Source: Chloroflexota bacterium (GTDB taxonomy: Bacteria > Chloroflexota > Dehalococcoidia > Lucifugimonadales > Australimonadaceae). From it: 64,000 nt of DNA. Below, one piece after another: positions 61,133 through 64,000 of this stretch; position 1 is the stretch's first letter, and every line of letters starts with the position of its first letter. The position numbers and the translations under genes were made by a program. The stretch covers positions 203,058-267,057 of the forward strand of contig JAPPHT010000056.1 in the NCBI GenBank assembly GCA_028874795.1. The letters run 5' to 3'. The notes under the pieces were generated by a model that saw only the letters and a list, made by a program, of their open reading frames with translations, was not told the origin of the DNA and ran no database searches.

Positions 61133-61468
61133 CTATGCTTCGTCTCCTATGGGGATAGCGATCTCCCTCAGCTCACCCAACTGCATTCCATCGATGGCGG
61201 TGCGGATGTCCTCTATCCGTGGTTGGACATCAGGCCATCTGTTGGAGAGCAGGACTATGATGGCCAATCGCCTGCGACCGAGATTCTGCTGGTGCCTCAT
61301 GCTCTGATCGGCGGTTATCAGTATCTCGTAGTCTTCTCGCTCGGCGCGGTCCAGCAGGTCCCCGTTGCTCAACTCGGCCCACCCCTTCTCTCTGGCCGTA
61401 TCCACGGCGTGTTCCGAAAGATAGCCGCGTAAGGGCCTTGGGGTGTTATTGTCAAACAGGATTCTCAA
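61133..61468 (-). CDS. DUF5615 PIN-like toxin
   Basis: A 111-residue protein of the DUF5615 PIN-like family: MRILFDNNTPRPLRGYL at the N-terminus, then GWAELSNGDLLDRAEREDYEILITADQSMRHQQNL, with the expected acidic residues (FDNN, NGDLL, ITADQ). The start is a TTG lying inside the 3' end of the DUF433 gene. DUF433 and DUF5615 pairs are a recognised toxin-antitoxin arrangement with DUF433 upstream, exactly as here. Confidence 0.88.
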   Translation of the reverse strand: MRILFDNNTPRPLRGYLSEHAVDTAREKGWAELSNGDLLDRAEREDYEILITADQSMRHQQNLGRRRLAIIVLLSNRWPDVQPRIEDIRTAIDGMQLGELREIAIPIGDEA

Positions 61469-61691
61469 CCTTCACTCTGGCGTCGAGGTCCATGACCACG
61501 TGTTCAAGCACGGCGTTCACCTGCCACTCCTCCACGCCTTCGAACCAATCCAGAAACTCTTCTACGGTGGCTCCCGCCGCCAGATTCCCGAACAGGGCGG
61601 ACACAGGGACTCTGGTCCTGGTGAAAACCCAGGCTCCGCTGAGCCTGCCGGGCACGCTCTCGACTGCCGGGCATTTGCTCCAGTCCGTCAT
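61452..61691 (-). CDS. DUF433 antitoxin
   Basis: A 79-residue protein with the DUF433 signature: CPAVESVPGRLSGAWVFTRTRVPVSALFGNLAAGATVEEFLDWFEGV, a compact helical DNA-binding-like domain. It overlaps the DUF5615 toxin gene by 17 bases. The ATG follows GAGGTGAG. Autoregulation is likely; a dyad motif shared with another locus lies about 110 bp upstream at 61800-61827. Confidence 0.88.
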   Translation of the reverse strand: MTDWSKCPAVESVPGRLSGAWVFTRTRVPVSALFGNLAAGATVEEFLDWFEGVEEWQVNAVLEHVVMDLDARVKVENPV

Positions 61692-61799
61692 GCGCTCACC
61701 TCGCCCTCCGGTCCCTTCACCGGTTCGCTCGTGTCAGGGGAGTCATCGTCCCTATTGTCCCGCACCAAGCCGTCCCCGTCTATGGAGTCGACCCCCTCC

Positions 61800-61827
61800 C
61801 GTCATACTTGTGACATCTGTCCGTTGC
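61800..61827 (-). promoter_or_regulatory. Dyad motif shared with the region upstream of the PD-(D/E)XK nuclease
   Basis: On the minus strand it reads GCAACGGACAGATGTCACA followed by a degenerate TGTGACG half. It matches 23 of 28 bases of 14712-14739. It is placed upstream of the DUF433/DUF5615 genes in the same orientation as in the first locus. Role unknown. Confidence 0.35.
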
Positions 61828-61892
61828 GCGAACGAGCTGCCCCTCCCTACCCTGTTCTAGCGCCCCGAACGCACCGGCTTCACCGGTGACTG

Positions 61893-61932
61893 ATCCCCTC
61901 GCCCTACAAGGGGAGAGGGCCAGGGAGAGGGT
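61893..61932. repeat. Family B palindromic repeat, degenerate copy
   Basis: TCCCCTCGCCCTACAAGGGG is followed by AGAGGGCCAGGGAGAGGGTA, a diverged relative of the copy at 60981-61023 in the same orientation. Together the two copies flank the DUF433/DUF5615 pair. Confidence 0.6.
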
Positions 61933-62022
61933 ACTGCGGGGGTGGCGTGGGGATGGAACCTCTCGTCGTTCCTGCGAAGGCAGGAACCTCGCAGCCCTGT
62001 GGTGCGGCGGCTGTGGGAAGGG

Positions 62023-62150
62023 TTGCCATTCCGAGCGAAGCGCAGCAGAGTCCCGCGCTTTAGCGCGCCGAAACATCTCAGGTGGCGCACCGCTACAGAC
62101 ATTCCCGAGAGATGTTTCGACTTCGCCTCCGGCTTCGCTCAACATGACAA
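62023..62150. repeat. Interspersed repeat family C, copy 2 (128 bp)
   Basis: It begins TTGCCATTCCGAGCGAAG and ends CTTCGCTCAACATGACAA, with internal GAAACATCTCAGG and CCCGAGAGATGTTTCGAC segments. The layout matches the copy at 54.8 kb. Confidence 0.8.
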
Positions 62151-62230
62151 TCTCCCCCGCCCCGTTGCCCCCTTTCCCGCGGCGCGGGTAGCATAGCGGC
62201 GTCCCCAAATCACCATCCCTGGAGGACAAC

Positions 62231-62656
62231 GTGTCTGCCAACAAGATCCGAACGAGGCCCCTCACCGCGTGGCTCGCACCCCTCGCCCTGCCGCTCATCG
62301 TCATCGCGCTCGTGAGCGTCGCCGTTGCGTGCGCCGATCCCACGCCGACACCCACCCCCATTCCTACCCCCACGCCGACGCCAACGGCCACGCCGACTCC
62401 CGTTCCCACGCCCACGCCTGTTCCCCCTTCGGGCGCAGGCGGCGGCATCCTCGGACGCGACCTCTTCGCCCTGCTCCCCGAGGCCGAGCTCAACTGCCTG
62501 AAGGAGACCGCCGGCGAGGCGATGTTCGCGATGGCCCAGGAGATGACTATCACCATGGAGCTGGCCAACGACCCGGCCGGCGCCTTCATGTTCGAGTGCG
62601 TTTCCGAGGAGACCCTGGCGAAGCTCGCCGCCGCCATCGTGGCCGCCGGAGGTTGA
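62231..62656 (+). CDS. Small putative lipoprotein with a Pro/Thr linker
   Basis: A 141-residue protein from a GTG preceded by CTGGAGGACAAC. Residues 1-34 form a lipoprotein signal (lipobox VAVAC, Cys34). A Pro/Thr repeat linker of about 30 residues follows (PTPTPTPIPTPTPTPTATPT-type). The C-terminal 70 residues form a helical domain with two cysteines (LNCLKETAG and FMFECVSEE). Family not recognised. The linker type resembles those of the RCC1-like lipoprotein and the TctC protein here, a shared envelope style of this organism. Confidence 0.75.
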   Translation: MSANKIRTRPLTAWLAPLALPLIVIALVSVAVACADPTPTPTPIPTPTPTPTATPTPVPTPTPVPPSGAGGGILGRDLFALLPEAELNCLKETAGEAMFAMAQEMTITMELANDPAGAFMFECVSEETLAKLAAAIVAAGG

Positions 62657-62718
62657 TGCCATGGACCGGACAGGCGCGCAGCCCGCGGCCACGGCCACCG
62701 CGTAGCTCACGGAGCCCC

Positions 62719-63579
62719 ATGCAAGCCGACGCGCTGCGTAGCACCGGCCCCGCGATCACCGCTCGCTACTCCTACCGGGCGCGCTACGCCTACGGCCACG
62801 AGGTGACCCGCAACGAGAACGTCTTCCGCATCGTCCCCCGGGAGGACGGCGCGCAGTACAACGCCGCCTGCGAGGTCCGCACGACGCCGGAGGGCGAACG
62901 GGCCGAGCACCACGACGCCTTCGACAACCGCGTCGTCCGCACGCTCGTGACCCTGCCCCACCGCGAGATGGAGGTCGAGGCGACCGGCTCGGTGGCCATC
63001 AGCACGGCACGCCAACCGGTGACCGACCTCCGGATGGAGGTCTACCGGCAGCGGCTGCTCCCCGGCGACGTCTATCTCGGAGCGTCGTCGCTCATCGACC
63101 CCGCCGCGCTTGCGGACCACGCGGAGACGGCGGCGGGCGGAGCGGCTTCGCTCCTGCAGGTCGTGGAGGCCGTGAGCGCCTGGTTGCGGCGCCGCATCGT
63201 CTACGAGCGGGGCTACACCTCCGTGTTCACCACGGCGGAGGAGGCCATCGAGCGGGGTCACGGCGTCTGCCAGGACTACGCTCACGTCGCCATCGGGCTG
63301 CTGCGCGCGCTCGGCATCCCCGCCCGCTACGTCTCCGGTCTGCTCGTCTCCCAGGTGGGCGAGACGCACGCGTGGATCGAGTTCCTCCACCCCGATGCGG
63401 GCTGGCTCCCCGCCGACCCCACGCGGGGCACCATGCTGCCGGGCCCCACGGAGTTGCTCACGTTCGCCGTGGGGCGCGACTACAACGACGCCCGCCCCAG
63501 CATCGGCTCGTTCGAGCCTCCCGGCGAGGGCGGGCTGGTGTCGATAGAGGCGAGCGTGGAGCTGGGGGAGGAGGCGTAG
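62719..63579 (+). CDS. Transglutaminase-like cysteine protease-fold protein
   Basis: A 286-residue protein. Residues 15-100 form the N-terminal beta domain typical of bacterial transglutaminase-like proteins (YSYRARYAYGHEVTRNENVFRIVP). The catalytic triad is Cys184 (GHGVCQDYAH), His217 (ETHAWIEF) and Asp233 (PADPTRG). No signal peptide is seen. Homologues often act as peptidases or amidases. The start ATG has GGAGCCCC. It is followed by repeats and a convergent gene. Confidence 0.9.
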   Translation: MQADALRSTGPAITARYSYRARYAYGHEVTRNENVFRIVPREDGAQYNAACEVRTTPEGERAEHHDAFDNRVVRTLVTLPHREMEVEATGSVAISTARQPVTDLRMEVYRQRLLPGDVYLGASSLIDPAALADHAETAAGGAASLLQVVEAVSAWLRRRIVYERGYTSVFTTAEEAIERGHGVCQDYAHVAIGLLRALGIPARYVSGLLVSQVGETHAWIEFLHPDAGWLPADPTRGTMLPGPTELLTFAVGRDYNDARPSIGSFEPPGEGGLVSIEASVELGEEA

Positions 63580-63595
63580 GCGGAACCAGGGTTGG

Positions 63596-63703
63596 TTGTC
63601 ATGTTGAGCAGAGCCGAAACATCTCTCGGGGGCAAGCGTCCGGGTATGCGAGGCATCTCCTGAGAGATTCCTCGACTTCGCTGGACTCCGCTCGGAATGA
63701 CAA
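63596..63703. repeat. Interspersed repeat family C, copy 3 (108 bp)
   Basis: It begins TTGTCATGTTGAGCAGAG and ends CTCCGCTCGGAATGACAA, which is the opposite orientation to the 54.8-kb copy. Internal CATCTCTCGG and CTGAGAGATTCCTCGAC segments are inverted. Confidence 0.8.
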
Positions 63704-63729
63704 CCCCCAGCCCCACACCAGCCCCACCA

Positions 63730-63777
63730 CGTGCGCTGCCCGCGCACCCTGGATTCCCGGCGGTGCGGGAATGACGG
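63730..63777. repeat. Palindromic repeat family A copy
   Basis: GTGCGCTGCCCGCGCAC and GGATTCCCGGCGGTGCGGGA followed by ATGACGG give the two-hairpin design of family A, next to a family C copy. Confidence 0.8.
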
Positions 63778-63866
63778 AACACCCCAGCCCCGCCCCCCGC
63801 CGGGCTGCGGCGCGCCAAGTCGGGGCTCCCGCCTCCGCGGGGAAGGCGGAGCCCCGGAGCGCAGGG

Positions 63867-64000
63867 CTACGCCTGCACTGACTCCTTGCCCTCGATGCGC
63901 CGGATGAAGCCGACCAGCCCGTAGATCAGCGGGGTGTCCAGCACGGCGATGCCCAGCTTGATGACGTACTGCACGTAGATGAGCTCCCAGAGCACGCCGC
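63867..64000 (-). CDS. Queuosine precursor transporter-like membrane protein, C-terminal end (partial)
   Basis: Only the last 43 or so codons are in the window; the gene continues past the right edge. The reading GVLWELIYVQYVIKLGIAVL, then DTPLIYGLVGFIRRIEG, resembles the last transmembrane segment and end of YhhQ-type (VUT family) vitamin or queuosine-precursor transporters. The stop is TAG at 63867-63869. The call rests on this short segment and needs the missing part. Confidence 0.6.
   Translation of the reverse strand, partial: GVLWELIYVQYVIKLGIAVLDTPLIYGLVGFIRRIEGKESVQA

Larger units (their letters stand above)
61692..62230. other. Non-coding region rich in repeats
   Basis: This 539-bp region contains the dyad motif near 61.8 kb, a family B copy (61893-61932), a degenerate family A-like hairpin near 61.97 kb and a family C copy (62023-62150). 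A long minus-strand open frame crosses it, but its product is low-complexity and reads through repeats, so I do not accept it as a gene. Confidence 0.6.

Noticed and set aside
61780..62637. 285-residue minus-strand frame
   Set aside because: It reads through repeat families B and C and opposite the Pro/Thr linker of a lipoprotein gene; the GVGVGVGVGMG stretch is an artefact of the linker codons.

Overview
The window is high-GC, gene-dense DNA with many 4-nt start/stop overlaps, frequent GTG starts and strong AGGAGG-type ribosome sites. The content points to a SAR202-like Chloroflexota (Dehalococcoidia-related) bacterium: seven Rieske-type oxygenase alpha subunits, five COG2159-type amidohydrolases, three dienelactone hydrolases, three SDR dehydrogenases, a luciferase-like flavin monooxygenase, a tripartite tricarboxylate transporter and a DUF5679 zinc-ribbon protein. 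This assignment is inferred from gene content; no rRNA, tRNA or ribosomal protein gene is present to confirm it.

Layout. 0-2.5 kb: a Rieske oxygenase (5' end outside the window) and a Gfo/Idh/MocA oxidoreductase. 2.5-7.0 kb: a 1504-residue lipoprotein made of 35 RCC1-like two-cysteine repeats. 7.1-9.6 kb: a zinc alcohol dehydrogenase with the small (2Fe-2S) and medium (FAD) subunits of a xanthine-dehydrogenase-type enzyme, without the molybdenum subunit. 9.6-13.6 kb: DUF4926, DUF6883 and nitroreductase genes, then a Rieske/amidohydrolase pair. 13.6-19 kb: an accessory stretch with a phage-like HTH protein, a frameshifted gene, a PD-(D/E)XK nuclease with a methyltransferase, an SDR and a MazEF-type pair. 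19-27 kb (minus strand): a second Gfo/Idh and Rieske pair, a gentisate-dioxygenase-like bicupin with a fumarylacetoacetate-hydrolase-family enzyme, a NIPSNAP protein, an SDR and an amidohydrolase. 27-32.5 kb: a TctC-TctA-TctB transporter running into a Rieske gene. 32.5-42.3 kb: an RHH/PIN toxin-antitoxin pair with an elaborate symmetric operator, two MFS transporters around an acyl-CoA dehydrogenase and a CoA-transferase, a cyclopropane-fatty-acid synthase and two amidohydrolases. 42.4-45.5 kb: three more toxin-antitoxin modules around a frameshifted metallo-hydrolase. 45.5-57 kb: dienelactone hydrolases, a flavin monooxygenase, a universal stress protein, two Rieske genes, an SDR, a LOG protein and an amidohydrolase. 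57-61 kb: a DUF559 gene between 40-bp inverted repeats, then a ring-hydroxylating dioxygenase operon with a LiaF-like gene between alpha and beta. 61-64 kb: a DUF433/DUF5615 pair, palindromic repeats, a lipoprotein, a transglutaminase and the end of a queuosine-precursor-transporter-like gene.

Taken together the metabolic genes look like a catabolic toolbox for aromatic, methoxylated or otherwise recalcitrant organic acids: uptake (TTT and MFS), oxygenation or O-demethylation (Rieske, flavin monooxygenase), ring cleavage (bicupin), and hydrolysis, decarboxylation and CoA processing. No Rieske reductase or ferredoxin gene lies in the window, so the oxygenases must share electron-transfer partners encoded elsewhere. 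Three families of interspersed palindromic repeats and seven toxin-antitoxin-like loci sit between the catabolic blocks. Three genes carry single-base frameshifts in GC-rich or homopolymer tracts, which may be assembly errors or true decay.
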